From assembly GCA_027021605.1 (NCBI GenBank), contig JALUUA010000078.1, positions 1 to 14,515 on the forward strand: a DNA stretch of 14,515 nt. Reading direction: 5' to 3'. Both the position numbers and the translations under genes were made by a program. The notes beneath the pieces were generated by a model. The model saw only the letters and a program-made list of their open reading frames with translations. It ran no database searches and was not told where the DNA came from. This document shows positions 1 through 6,250 of the stretch, piece by piece; position 1 is the first letter of the stretch, and every line of letters begins with the position of its first letter. The DNA is from Candidatus Bipolaricaulota bacterium. GTDB lineage: Bacteria; Bipolaricaulota; Bipolaricaulia; RBG-16-55-9.

Positions 1-375
1 CCGCAGGAAGAAGAGCGATCGCCCCCCCCAGACGAGATCCCCCTCGATGTCCACGAGCCCCTGAAGGCTCCGCTCCAGCTCGTCCAGGGGGAGCAGGGCG
101 CTCATAAAGAGCGGCCCCCCGCCCCCGGAGTACGCCCCTTCCGCTCCCCCGTACTCATAGTAGTAGTCATAGGGATACTCGAACTCCTCCCCAGGCGTCT
201 GCACCCCCTCCGCCGCGTACGCAGCCATCCACCTTGCCCAAGCCCGCTCGTCGAGCCACGGGCCCAGCTTCTTCGGCTCCTGCTCTTGGGCCACCGCCCC
301 TTGGATGCCCCAGGCGTGACCCACAAGGATGGCCAAGACCAGCAGCCCGATCGTGCTTGCCAACGATTTCCTCAT
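1..375 (-). CDS. secreted Tyr-rich protein of unknown function (partial, runs off left edge)
   Basis: The reading frame is open from ATG at 375 to the window edge (125 codons, C-terminus missing). An AGGAGG ribosome site lies at 381-386, just upstream of the start. The N-terminus is a typical Sec signal peptide: MRKS, a hydrophobic stretch at about residues 8-22, and a likely cleavage site near AVAQ (about residue 30). The mature part has an acidic Tyr-rich patch (EFEYPYDYYYEYGG, about residues 64-77), then a Gly run and a segment LPLDELERSLQGL that may be amphipathic. I do not recognise the family. It starts 20 bases after the solenoid lipoprotein stop, on the same strand, so it is probably the last visible gene of the sigma/anti-sigma operon. 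I infer that it acts outside the inner membrane, perhaps as an envelope structural or stress product. Confidence 0.75.
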   Translation of the reverse strand, partial: MRKSLASTIGLLVLAILVGHAWGIQGAVAQEQEPKKLGPWLDERAWARWMAAYAAEGVQTPGEEFEYPYDYYYEYGGAEGAYSGGGGPLFMSALLPLDELERSLQGLVDIEGDLVWGGRSLFFLR

Positions 376-395
376 GGGAACCTCCTTTACGAGCT

Positions 396-1427
396 TTACG
401 GGCGAGCGGGCGGAAGCAGCACGATCTCGATGTTCCCCAGCTCCGTGCTAAGCTGTAGCGTCCGGATCCGTCGGGTCCCCCCTTCGTCCTCGGGGTCGGG
501 GGCGGACCCCGGTCCCAGCTGGAGGGTGAGGGTCTGTCCCGGCCAGGCGGCCCCCCAGCGGACGGCTTCCGCGGGCAGAACCCGCTCCGCCCCCCGGAGT
601 CGGATGCGGCCCATCTGCGTCGCGGCGCGGACCCTCAGGGGCTCGTCCCCAAAGAGGGTGGCTCGGATGCTTCCCATATCCGTTCGGGCCCACCCGCCGC
701 CCGCTCGGGTGCCCTCCAAAACGACGTCCCCCAAATCGCTCTCCAGCTGCACGCTCTCCCAGCGGGAGTTGCGCACCCCGACGGAGCCCATCTGGGTAGA
801 GGCCCTAAGCTCCACCCCGCTCGTGGTCTCGACGGTAACGTCCCCCATTTCGGAGGCGAGGACGACCTGCGTGATGCGAGAATCCCGCAGGGCGATCGAG
901 CCCAGCCCGCTGCGGACTTCGAGCCGTTCGCTCCGAAGCCCCACAACGTCCACCGTGCCGGCGTCCACGTCGATCACAAGGGGGGCACCCGGGGGGACGA
1001 AGAGGGTAAGCTCCACCCACCCGACGCGCTCCTCGACGCCGGGGGGGAGGGCCTTTAGGCGGCGGCCGATCCGCTCCGCGACGAGGTCCGACCGGATGGA
1101 GATCGTCCCCTCCTCCCGGGTGATTTCCAGGGTGACGTCCTCGAGCTTGAGCCCGCGGATCTTCTTGGCGGCCTCGATCCCCAGGAGGGGCCGCCAGGCG
1201 ACGTATCCCGGCTCCTCCCGGCCCCGAACGACCACCTTTCCCAACGCGACGCTTATTGCGATCCGCTCGCCCCCGTACGGGATCTCCTGGGTCAGGGTTT
1301 CCTGAGCGTCGTAGCGCTCCAGATCGATGGCTCCTAAGGTGAAGTCGGCCAGATTGCAGCCCCCGAGGCCCACGGAGAGCAGGCTCCCGACGATCAAGGC
1401 CACTCGGCGCAGGTTTCCTGTGGGCAT
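396..1427 (-). CDS. lipoprotein with DUF4097/toastrack-type beta-solenoid
   Basis: This 343-residue protein begins with a lipoprotein signal: basic N-terminus, hydrophobic core, and lipobox LGGC with the lipidated Cys at 24. From about residue 150 it contains a regular repeat of the form [ST]-x-[LM]-G-x-[IV]. Copies begin at residues 154 (weaker), 173, 192, 211, 230 and 249, exactly 19 residues apart, with further copies at 270 and 328. This is the pattern of DUF4097 (toastrack) solenoids, which are often found near envelope-stress regulators. A GGAGGG ribosome site sits about 7 bases before ATG 1427, and the gene starts 22 bases after the anti-sigma stop. The likely location is a membrane surface facing the periplasm. 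The family call rests on the repeat pattern and context. The molecular role is unknown; a sensor, a scaffold or a regulon product are all possible. Confidence 0.85.
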   Translation of the reverse strand: MPTGNLRRVALIVGSLLSVGLGGCNLADFTLGAIDLERYDAQETLTQEIPYGGERIAISVALGKVVVRGREEPGYVAWRPLLGIEAAKKIRGLKLEDVTLEITREEGTISIRSDLVAERIGRRLKALPPGVEERVGWVELTLFVPPGAPLVIDVDAGTVDVVGLRSERLEVRSGLGSIALRDSRITQVVLASEMGDVTVETTSGVELRASTQMGSVGVRNSRWESVQLESDLGDVVLEGTRAGGGWARTDMGSIRATLFGDEPLRVRAATQMGRIRLRGAERVLPAEAVRWGAAWPGQTLTLQLGPGSAPDPEDEGGTRRIRTLQLSTELGNIEIVLLPPARP

Positions 1428-1449
1428 TGCGCATCCCTCCGTCCCGTTG

Positions 1450-2673
1450 TCACTCCCCCGTTTCCGCAGCCAAGCGTAAGCCGTTGGGGTAGAGGTCGCT
1501 GCGGAAGGCGAAGTTCGCCGCCGAGGAGGGCAGCCGGGGCTGGACGGGGAGGTTGACTGCCAGCAGTACCCCTTCCGTCTCCAGCGCGTAGAGCTCGGCC
1601 CGGAATGGGTTCCCTTCCGGACCGAAGCGGAGGGTATAGCGCATCACCTCAATCCGGCTCCCGTCGCTGAGGAGCGCGGCGGGCTCCGCGCGCTCGATGA
1701 CCAAGGGCTCGGCCCGCAGCGCCTGCGGGGTGAGGGCCACAAAGCGTAGCTCCTCCCACGAGGCCCCCTGTCGCAGGCGTTCCGCGATCACCCGATACAG
1801 GACCTCGAAGTGACTAAGCACGCTGAAGTCGTAGAGCACGGGCTCCTCCGACGGCGGGAGGGGGATGAGCCGCCGCTGGATCTGCTGGCCCGCTTCCGTA
1901 AGGGTGCAGCAGATCGTGAGGATCGCCTCCTCCCGGGTGAGGGAGGCGTCGGCGCGGCTTCCGCCGTAGACCAGCGGCCCTTGGAGGCTGTAACTGAGAG
2001 GTCTGAGCGCCGGGGTGAGCTTCAGGCGCTGGGCGGCGGTGAGGTCCCCGCTCTGGAGCGCCCGGATGTTCGAGGTGAGCAGCAGGGTCCCGTCCTCGAT
2101 CCGCTCCAGCGTGAACGCCTCTTCGAGCAGGGGACGCTCACCCACGCGCAGGGTGAGCGTCCCCTCCCCCAAGATCTGACGGGGATAGGCGAAGTAGCGC
2201 TCCGTGAGGGGCGCGGCCCGCTCCCCCGGCTCGGGGAGGTCCCCGATGACGGGTGCCCGCAGCGCCAGCTGGACACCCAACACCACGCCCAATCCCAGGA
2301 AGATCAGCGCCAGAACGGGGAGCGCGAACGCGGGCCTCGGGAGGAAGAGCCGCTCCCATAGGGACCGCCGCCCTCGCTTCGGCGGCTTCGGCTCTTCGAT
2401 ACGGGATTCCCCTGCTCCGATGCGCGCGAGGGTTCGCCGCAGGGCGGCCTCGATCTCTGCGCTCCGCTCGGCCTCAGTGTCGGGAGACACGGAGACGGCG
2501 GCCTGCAGGCCCCGCAGCTCCTCGAGTTCATAGCGGCACGCCGCGCACGCCTTGAGATGGCGCTCGACGGCCTCCCTCTCCGGGCCCTCCAGCGTTCCGT
2601 TCGCGTACCAGGGGAGGAGTTCCTGCAGCTCGCGGTGCTCCTGCTCAAAGTTTACCCTCTTGCGATCCGCCAT
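1450..2673 (-). CDS. zinc-finger anti-sigma factor with large extracytoplasmic domain
   Basis: This 407-residue membrane protein likely sequesters the ECF sigma factor encoded just upstream. The N-terminal cytoplasmic domain has the zinc-binding anti-sigma motif H39-x3-C43-x2-C46 in the context VERHLKACAACRYELEEL. A single transmembrane helix follows at about residues 115-138. The remaining ~265 residues should be periplasmic. That part has beta-rich stretches such as TLTLRVGERPLLEEAFTLER, a CC pair in ILTICCTLTEAG, and no family I can name. I start the gene at ATG 2673 (AAAGGAG upstream), overlapping the sigma gene by 22 bases, which suggests translational coupling. The frame is open a further 133 codons upstream, but that stretch is Arg/Gly/Pro-rich antisense-like sequence inside the sigma gene. 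The extracytoplasmic domain is far larger than in minimal anti-sigmas and is the likely signal-sensing part (inference). Confidence 0.88.
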   Translation of the reverse strand: MADRKRVNFEQEHRELQELLPWYANGTLEGPEREAVERHLKACAACRYELEELRGLQAAVSVSPDTEAERSAEIEAALRRTLARIGAGESRIEEPKPPKRGRRSLWERLFLPRPAFALPVLALIFLGLGVVLGVQLALRAPVIGDLPEPGERAAPLTERYFAYPRQILGEGTLTLRVGERPLLEEAFTLERIEDGTLLLTSNIRALQSGDLTAAQRLKLTPALRPLSYSLQGPLVYGGSRADASLTREEAILTICCTLTEAGQQIQRRLIPLPPSEEPVLYDFSVLSHFEVLYRVIAERLRQGASWEELRFVALTPQALRAEPLVIERAEPAALLSDGSRIEVMRYTLRFGPEGNPFRAELYALETEGVLLAVNLPVQPRLPSSAANFAFRSDLYPNGLRLAAETGE

Positions 2674-3332
2674 AGCGCGTCTCCTTTCAGGCCCTCTTGG
2701 ACGAGCAGCTCCTTGAGCCTCCGTTTCGCGTGGAACATCCGGCTCTTGACCGTCCCCGGGGGGATGCCCAACACCTCCGCGATCTCGGGGTACGACATGC
2801 CCTGCCGGAAGGTAAGCTCGACGACGAGGCGGTGCTCCTCGGGGAGGCGCTCGACGGCCCGGCGAACCCGCTCGATCAGCAGCTCCCGTCCCACCTCGCG
2901 GGCGACCGGATCGCCCTCCTCGGCCCACCGACCCTCGTCTTCCTCCCCGACGGGGTCCGTGGAGGTGGAGTTGGCCCCCTCCCGATCCGGCGGGGAGGCG
3001 AAGAGGGTCTGCGCGCGGGAGGTTGCGCGCTGCCATTCCCAATACTTTCGATAGCCGATCCCCAGGATCCACGTCGAGGGTTTACAGCTTTCGTCGAACG
3101 TCGCCGCGCGCTCCCAGACGATCATCATCGTCTCCTGGATCAGCTCCTCCGTAGCGTGCGGATCGCGGGTCCGCCGGAGGAAGAAGGCCGAGAGCCGGGG
3201 GTAGTAGCGCCGGAAGAGGCTCTCAAAGGCACGGGTGTCGCCGCGGGCCACGCCCCGCAGGAGCTGCACTTCCTCGGTGCCCGTGCTCGCCCTTTTCCCG
3301 TTGTCCTTGTTGTTGTCGTTCCCCCTGCCCAT
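2652..3332 (-). CDS. ECF-family RNA polymerase sigma factor
   Basis: This 226-residue sigma-70 family factor of the ECF type directs RNA polymerase to a specific regulon. Region 2 lies at about residues 22-92 (LLRGVARGDTRAFESLFRRY through ATEELIQETMMIVWERAATF and the STWILGIGYRKYWEW segment). Region 4 lies at about 150-212, with a helix-turn-helix in MSYPEIAEVLGIPPGTVKSR. The linker (about 108-145) is long and acidic. The first ~18 residues are polar, and no strong ribosome site precedes ATG 3332. Translation may therefore be coupled to the small gene 25 bases upstream, or start slightly further in. The overlap with the anti-sigma gene is the usual arrangement for a sigma/anti-sigma pair. ECF factors often drive their own operon; I could not confirm a matching promoter here. 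Confidence 0.93.
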   Translation of the reverse strand: MGRGNDNNKDNGKRASTGTEEVQLLRGVARGDTRAFESLFRRYYPRLSAFFLRRTRDPHATEELIQETMMIVWERAATFDESCKPSTWILGIGYRKYWEWQRATSRAQTLFASPPDREGANSTSTDPVGEEDEGRWAEEGDPVAREVGRELLIERVRRAVERLPEEHRLVVELTFRQGMSYPEIAEVLGIPPGTVKSRMFHAKRRLKELLVQEGLKGDALWRIARG

Positions 3333-3357
3333 GCCCCCGGTTCCCGTCGGGAGTACT

Positions 3358-3600
3358 CTACGCGATCCACCATAGGACCACCAAGGCCAAGATCAGGGCT
3401 GCGGTCACCGTGCGAGCTCGCAGGCCACGCCGAGGGGGTACAGCGCGCTCGCCCTCCCATGGGTAGCCGTAGCGGAAGCGGAAGCCGTAGGAGACGGAAT
3501 CTCGATCATACGATTTGGGCCCGCAGCCGATCATCCAGCGCATGAGGGCACGGTCTCGCCTTGCGGCCAGGCGTTCCTCGAGCGTGGTCCTCCACTTCAT
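3358..3600 (-). CDS. small basic protein with C-terminal membrane anchor
   Basis: This 80-residue protein has a strong ribosome site (GAGGAGGGAG) just before ATG 3600. The first ~62 residues are basic and polar (MKWRTTLEERLAARRDR, then an aromatic YGFRFRYGYPW patch). The last ~18 residues form a hydrophobic helix, TVTAALILALVVLWWIA, ending at the C-terminus, so the protein looks tail-anchored with its body in the cytoplasm. I do not recognise a family. It is the first gene of the minus-strand array and lies 25 bases before the sigma gene, so it is probably co-transcribed. It could be an extra regulator of the sigma/anti-sigma pair, or it could be unrelated. Good initiation signals and a non-random hydrophobicity profile support it as a real gene. 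Confidence 0.72.
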   Translation of the reverse strand: MKWRTTLEERLAARRDRALMRWMIGCGPKSYDRDSVSYGFRFRYGYPWEGERAVPPRRGLRARTVTAALILALVVLWWIA

Positions 3601-3620
3601 CCCCGATCTCCCTCCTCGTT

Positions 3621-3637
3621 GGAGTGAATGATACTCC
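3621..3637. promoter_or_regulatory. palindrome upstream of the sigma operon, candidate operator
   Basis: The sequence GGAGTGAATGATACTCC is an inverted repeat with 5-base arms (GGAGT/ACTCC) around a 7-base centre. It sits about 20-37 bases upstream of the first gene of the minus-strand array. The nearby TTCACT at 3649-3654 is an inverted copy of AGTGAA at 3623-3628. No convincing sigma-70 or standard ECF promoter spacing was found around it. A regulator-binding site or part of the operon promoter is possible. Confidence 0.35.
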
Positions 3638-3721
3638 GGGCCAAGGGGTTCACTTTGTCCGATAGGAGATCTCTCGGGATGCCTTAAGGAGCAGGAGTAC
3701 GAATTTCGAGGGCACCGTCAA

Positions 3722-3847
3722 CTAAAGTGGAAGGAATTCTACGCGGTTTTCCAAGTCCTCCGGCTCACCCGCCTTCGCGATCAGCTCCAAATCGCGGACA
3801 CATTGCCCGATGGTGATGCGCAGTGGGTGCGCGTAGCTAATCCAGGC
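3722..3847 (-). pseudogene. C-terminal remnant of a DUF5615 (PIN-like) toxin
   Basis: The last 41 codons before the stop at 3722 (about AWISYAHPLRITIGQC to EDLENRVEFLPL) closely resemble the C-terminal end of DUF5615 proteins. These are predicted PIN/Mut7-C-like nucleases and the usual partners of DUF433 antitoxins. The N-terminal two thirds, which would carry the acidic catalytic residues, are absent. The remnant is directly joined to the end of the antitoxin gene in a different frame, overlapping it by about 11 bases. The simplest reading is an internal deletion that removed the toxin start and catalytic core. The family call rests on remembered family patterns and should be checked by a profile search. 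Confidence 0.68.
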
Positions 3848-4160
3848 CCCTGCGCCGAAGGCGGGTGCGAAGGGGGGAGATGGATTTGCGAGCCTGAGCG
3901 TGTTTTCGATCGACTTCTCGGAGGCGCTTCTCGATCTCCTTGTCGAGTTCCTCCTGATGATCCCAGTAGTACGCGAGAGCGGCGTGGATTTGGGCCAGCG
4001 TAAGATCGGGATGCTGGAAACAAAGCTCTTCCGGGCTCCACCCATAGGCTTGTTGCTCGACCACCAGCTCGATGACTTTGATGGAAGTTCCCTCCAACCG
4101 AGCTGTACCTCGATCGTCCAGCACAATATGTTTATAATCCGTCTTTAGATGAGCTCCCAT
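3837..4160 (-). CDS. DUF433-family antitoxin
   Basis: This 107-residue protein has the layout of DUF433 antitoxins: an N-terminal strand region (YKHIVLDDRGTARLEGTSIKV), then a helix-turn-helix-like part (GWSPEELCFQHPDLTLAQIHAALAYYWDHQEELD). The tail ends in SPLRTRLRRRGLD, as is common in this family. Such proteins normally neutralise a DUF5615 PIN-like nuclease encoded directly downstream. Here only a fragment of that toxin remains, so this is an orphan antitoxin. It may persist as an autorepressor, as an anti-toxin against a related system elsewhere, or as a decaying gene. No ribosome site precedes ATG 4160. A promoter at 4173-4201 predicts transcription starting only about 6 bases upstream, so the mRNA may be nearly leaderless. 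Confidence 0.85.
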   Translation of the reverse strand: MGAHLKTDYKHIVLDDRGTARLEGTSIKVIELVVEQQAYGWSPEELCFQHPDLTLAQIHAALAYYWDHQEELDKEIEKRLREVDRKHAQARKSISPLRTRLRRRGLD

Positions 4161-4172
4161 GGTCCCGTGTCG

Positions 4173-4201
4173 ATCCTACTCCCACGGCTCCGGACTGTCA
4201 A
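4173..4201 (-). promoter_or_regulatory. sigma-70-type promoter for the antitoxin gene
   Basis: On the minus strand a perfect -35 box TTGACA (4196-4201) is followed after 17 bases by TAGGAT (4173-4178), a good -10 box. The expected transcript start near 4166 is only about 6 bases before the antitoxin ATG at 4160. Confidence 0.7.
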
Positions 4202-4217
4202 CTCGAGGTCAAGCCGC

Positions 4218-4247
4218 TTGACAAGCCATAAATCCCTGCGCTACCAT
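4218..4247 (+). promoter_or_regulatory. sigma-70-type promoter for the yraN-comM-bamA gene group
   Basis: A perfect -35 box TTGACA (4218-4223) is followed after 18 bases by TACCAT (4242-4247), which keeps the key T, A and final T of a -10 box. The expected start near 4254 gives yraN a leader of about 70 bases. Its -35 box lies 16 bases from that of the divergent promoter, so the two may compete for polymerase or share regulation. Confidence 0.55.
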
Positions 4248-4325
4248 GGGCTGCCTTGGGAGCCCAGGCCCAGGCCCAAGCTCAAGCTCAACCGGAAGGA
4301 GCGAAGAGCGAGCGGAGGCACAAGA

Positions 4326-4682
4326 ATGGGACGGGCGACGACGGAGCGCGGGCGGCGGGCCGAGGAGCGCGCGGCCGAGTTCCTCCGATCCCAGGGATAC
4401 CAAATCATCGCGCGCAACTACCGCTGGCAAGGGGGCGAGGTCGATCTCATCGCGCGGGACGGGGATTGGCTGGTCTTCGTGGAGGTCAAGGCCCGCTCCT
4501 CCCGGGCCTACGGCCTCCCTGAGGAGGCGATCACGCCCCGCAAGCGGGAGCGCCTCCTGCGCACCGCCCAACGGTATCTGCAACAGAACCCCACCGCGCT
4601 CCCCGTCCGCTTCGACGTGGTGGCCCTCTCCGGCGGGGAGGCCCGCCTCTATCGAAACGCCTTCACCCCGGATTCGGGCTAG
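4326..4682 (+). CDS. yraN: YraN/UPF0102 family nuclease-fold protein
   Basis: This 118-residue protein is full length for the family. It has the restriction-endonuclease-like core: GGEVDLIARDGDWLVFVEVKAR carries the candidate metal-binding residues E38, D40, E53 and K55. The N-terminal helix ERGRRAEERAAEFLRSQGY and ARNYRW also match the family. The biochemical role is not well settled; the fold suggests DNA processing, and the family often neighbours comM, as it does here. I start at ATG 4326 because GGAGG lies at 4314-4318 with 7-base spacing and the family begins just before this helix. An upstream open stretch to 4149 covers the promoter and is not coding. The leader contains short tandem hexamers (AGGCCC twice, AAGCTC twice) at about 4265-4289. 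comM follows 18 bases downstream. Confidence 0.93.
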   Translation: MGRATTERGRRAEERAAEFLRSQGYQIIARNYRWQGGEVDLIARDGDWLVFVEVKARSSRAYGLPEEAITPRKRERLLRTAQRYLQQNPTALPVRFDVVALSGGEARLYRNAFTPDSG

Positions 4683-4700
4683 CCGAGGGATCAGGTCGAG

Positions 4701-6245
4701 ATGTTCGCCAAGGCCCTAAGCGGTGCGGTGGTGGGAATCGAGGCCACCCTGGTGGAAGTCCAGTGCGACCTCTCCCTGGGGCTCCCCTCGTTCGCCATCG
4801 TCGGGCTTCCGGAGAAGGAGGTCCAAGAGAGCCGAGAGCGCATCCGCAGCGCGATCAAGAACTCCGGCTACGAGTTCCCCGCCAAGCGCATCACGGCCAA
4901 TCTGGCCCCCGCGGACGTGCGCAAGGAGGGCGTGGGACTGGATCTTCCCCTAGCCCTAGCGATCCTGACGGCCACCGAGCAGATGCCGGGGGATCGCCTC
5001 GACGAGTTCCTGCTGCTGGGGGAACTCTCCTTGGACGGGGAGGTCCGCCCCGTGAAGGGGGCCCTCCCGATCGCGCTGGCGGCCCGGGAGGCGGGGCTCC
5101 CCGGCGTGGTGGTCCCCAAGGGGAACGTCGCCGAGGCGGCCCTGGTCGAGGGCATCCGGGCCTACGGGGTGGGCACCCTTCAAGAAGCGATTCGCTTCTT
5201 AAGCGGGGAATTGGAGCTGGAGCCCGCCCGCTTCGACCGGGAGGCGTACTTCGCTGCCCACCTCGAGTACCCCGTGGACATGAACGAGATCCGCGGGCAG
5301 GAGCAGGCCAAGCGCGCCCTGGAGATCGCTGCGGCGGGGGGGCACAATCTCTTGATGATCGGCCCCCCCGGCTCGGGCAAGAGCATGCTCGCCAAGCGCC
5401 TCCCCACCATCCTTCCGCCCCTAAGCTTCGAGGAAGCCCTGGAAGTCACGAAGGTCTACAGCATCCTGGGGCTTTTGCCCCCCGAGGAGCCCCTGTTGGT
5501 GCGCCGCCCCTTCCGCGCGCCGCACCACACGACGTCGTACGCGGGGATGGTCGGCGGCGGGCACGGGGTCCCCCGCCCCGGGGAGATCAGCTTGTCCCAC
5601 CGCGGTGTGTTGTTTTTAGACGAGCTTCCCGAGTTCGAGCGCTCCGTGCTCGAGACCCTGCGGCAGCCCCTCGAGGAGCGGCGGATCACCCTCTCCCGGG
5701 CGGCGATGGCCGTGACGTTCCCGGCGGACTTCATGCTCGTGGCGGCGATGAACCCCTGCCCCTGCGGGCACCTCCACGACCCCACGAAGCGCTGCCGCTG
5801 CAGCCCCATCGACATTCAGCGCTACCACAAGCGCATCTCGGGGCCGTTCCTGGACCGGATCGACCTGTTCGTGGAGGTTCCGCGGCTCACCAAGGAGGAG
5901 CTTATGGGCAAGCCCACCGGCGAGCCCTCTGCAGCAATCCGCGAGCGGGTGCGGGCCGCCCGCGAGCGCCAGCGAACGCGCCTGGAGGGGGACGGCCTTT
6001 GGGTCAACGCCCAGATGGGTGTCCGCGAGATCCGAAAATATTGTATACTCTCGCCCGAGGCCCAGGCGCTCTTGGAGGGGGCGATCGACCGCTTTGGCCT
6101 GAGCGCCCGGGCCTACAGCCGCGTGCTCAAGGTGGCCCGCACCGTCGCCGACTTGGACGGCCGGGAGGAGATCGGCCCGGCCCACGTGGCCGAAGCCGTG
6201 CAATACCGCGCCACCCAGATGCTCGAGTGGGAAGGAGGAGCGTAA
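4701..6245 (+). CDS. comM: ComM/YifB family Mg-chelatase-like AAA+ ATPase
   Basis: This 514-residue protein has the full ComM/YifB domain order. An N-terminal ChlI/Lon-protease-like fold (about residues 1-170) is followed by a Mg-chelatase-type AAA+ domain with Walker A GPPGSGKS at 221-228 and Walker B VLFLDE at 303-308. A Cys cluster lies at C353, C355, C365 and C367 (NPCPCG...RCRC), and a C-terminal helical lid ends near 510. In naturally transformable bacteria, ComM is a hexameric helicase that helps branch migration during integration of incoming DNA. Many non-competent species also carry it. The start at ATG 4701 gives the usual family N-terminus (FAKALSGAVVGIEATLVEVQ). bamA starts 5 bases after the stop. 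An AT-rich spot at 6035-6050 near the gene end could hold an internal promoter. Confidence 0.96.
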   Translation: MFAKALSGAVVGIEATLVEVQCDLSLGLPSFAIVGLPEKEVQESRERIRSAIKNSGYEFPAKRITANLAPADVRKEGVGLDLPLALAILTATEQMPGDRLDEFLLLGELSLDGEVRPVKGALPIALAAREAGLPGVVVPKGNVAEAALVEGIRAYGVGTLQEAIRFLSGELELEPARFDREAYFAAHLEYPVDMNEIRGQEQAKRALEIAAAGGHNLLMIGPPGSGKSMLAKRLPTILPPLSFEEALEVTKVYSILGLLPPEEPLLVRRPFRAPHHTTSYAGMVGGGHGVPRPGEISLSHRGVLFLDELPEFERSVLETLRQPLEERRITLSRAAMAVTFPADFMLVAAMNPCPCGHLHDPTKRCRCSPIDIQRYHKRISGPFLDRIDLFVEVPRLTKEELMGKPTGEPSAAIRERVRAARERQRTRLEGDGLWVNAQMGVREIRKYCILSPEAQALLEGAIDRFGLSARAYSRVLKVARTVADLDGREEIGPAHVAEAVQYRATQMLEWEGGA

Positions 6246-6250
6246 CGAAG

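Noticed and set aside
286..1305. Long plus-strand open frame of 339 codons
   Set aside because: It is antisense to the solenoid lipoprotein, is rich in Ser, Arg and Pro as expected for shadow frames in GC-rich DNA, and matches no family.
2674..3072. 133-codon upstream extension of the anti-sigma frame
   Set aside because: It lies inside the sigma gene in another frame, has Arg/Gly/Pro-rich low-quality composition, and a good ribosome site and start exist at 2673.
4149..4325. Longer yraN start
   Set aside because: The extension covers the divergent promoters and is not family-like; GGAGG supports ATG 4326.
4763..6250. Apparent ~496-codon N-terminal extension of bamA
   Set aside because: It overlaps comM in another frame and is Gly/Arg/Pro-rich; the signal peptide and ribosome site place the bamA start at 6251.
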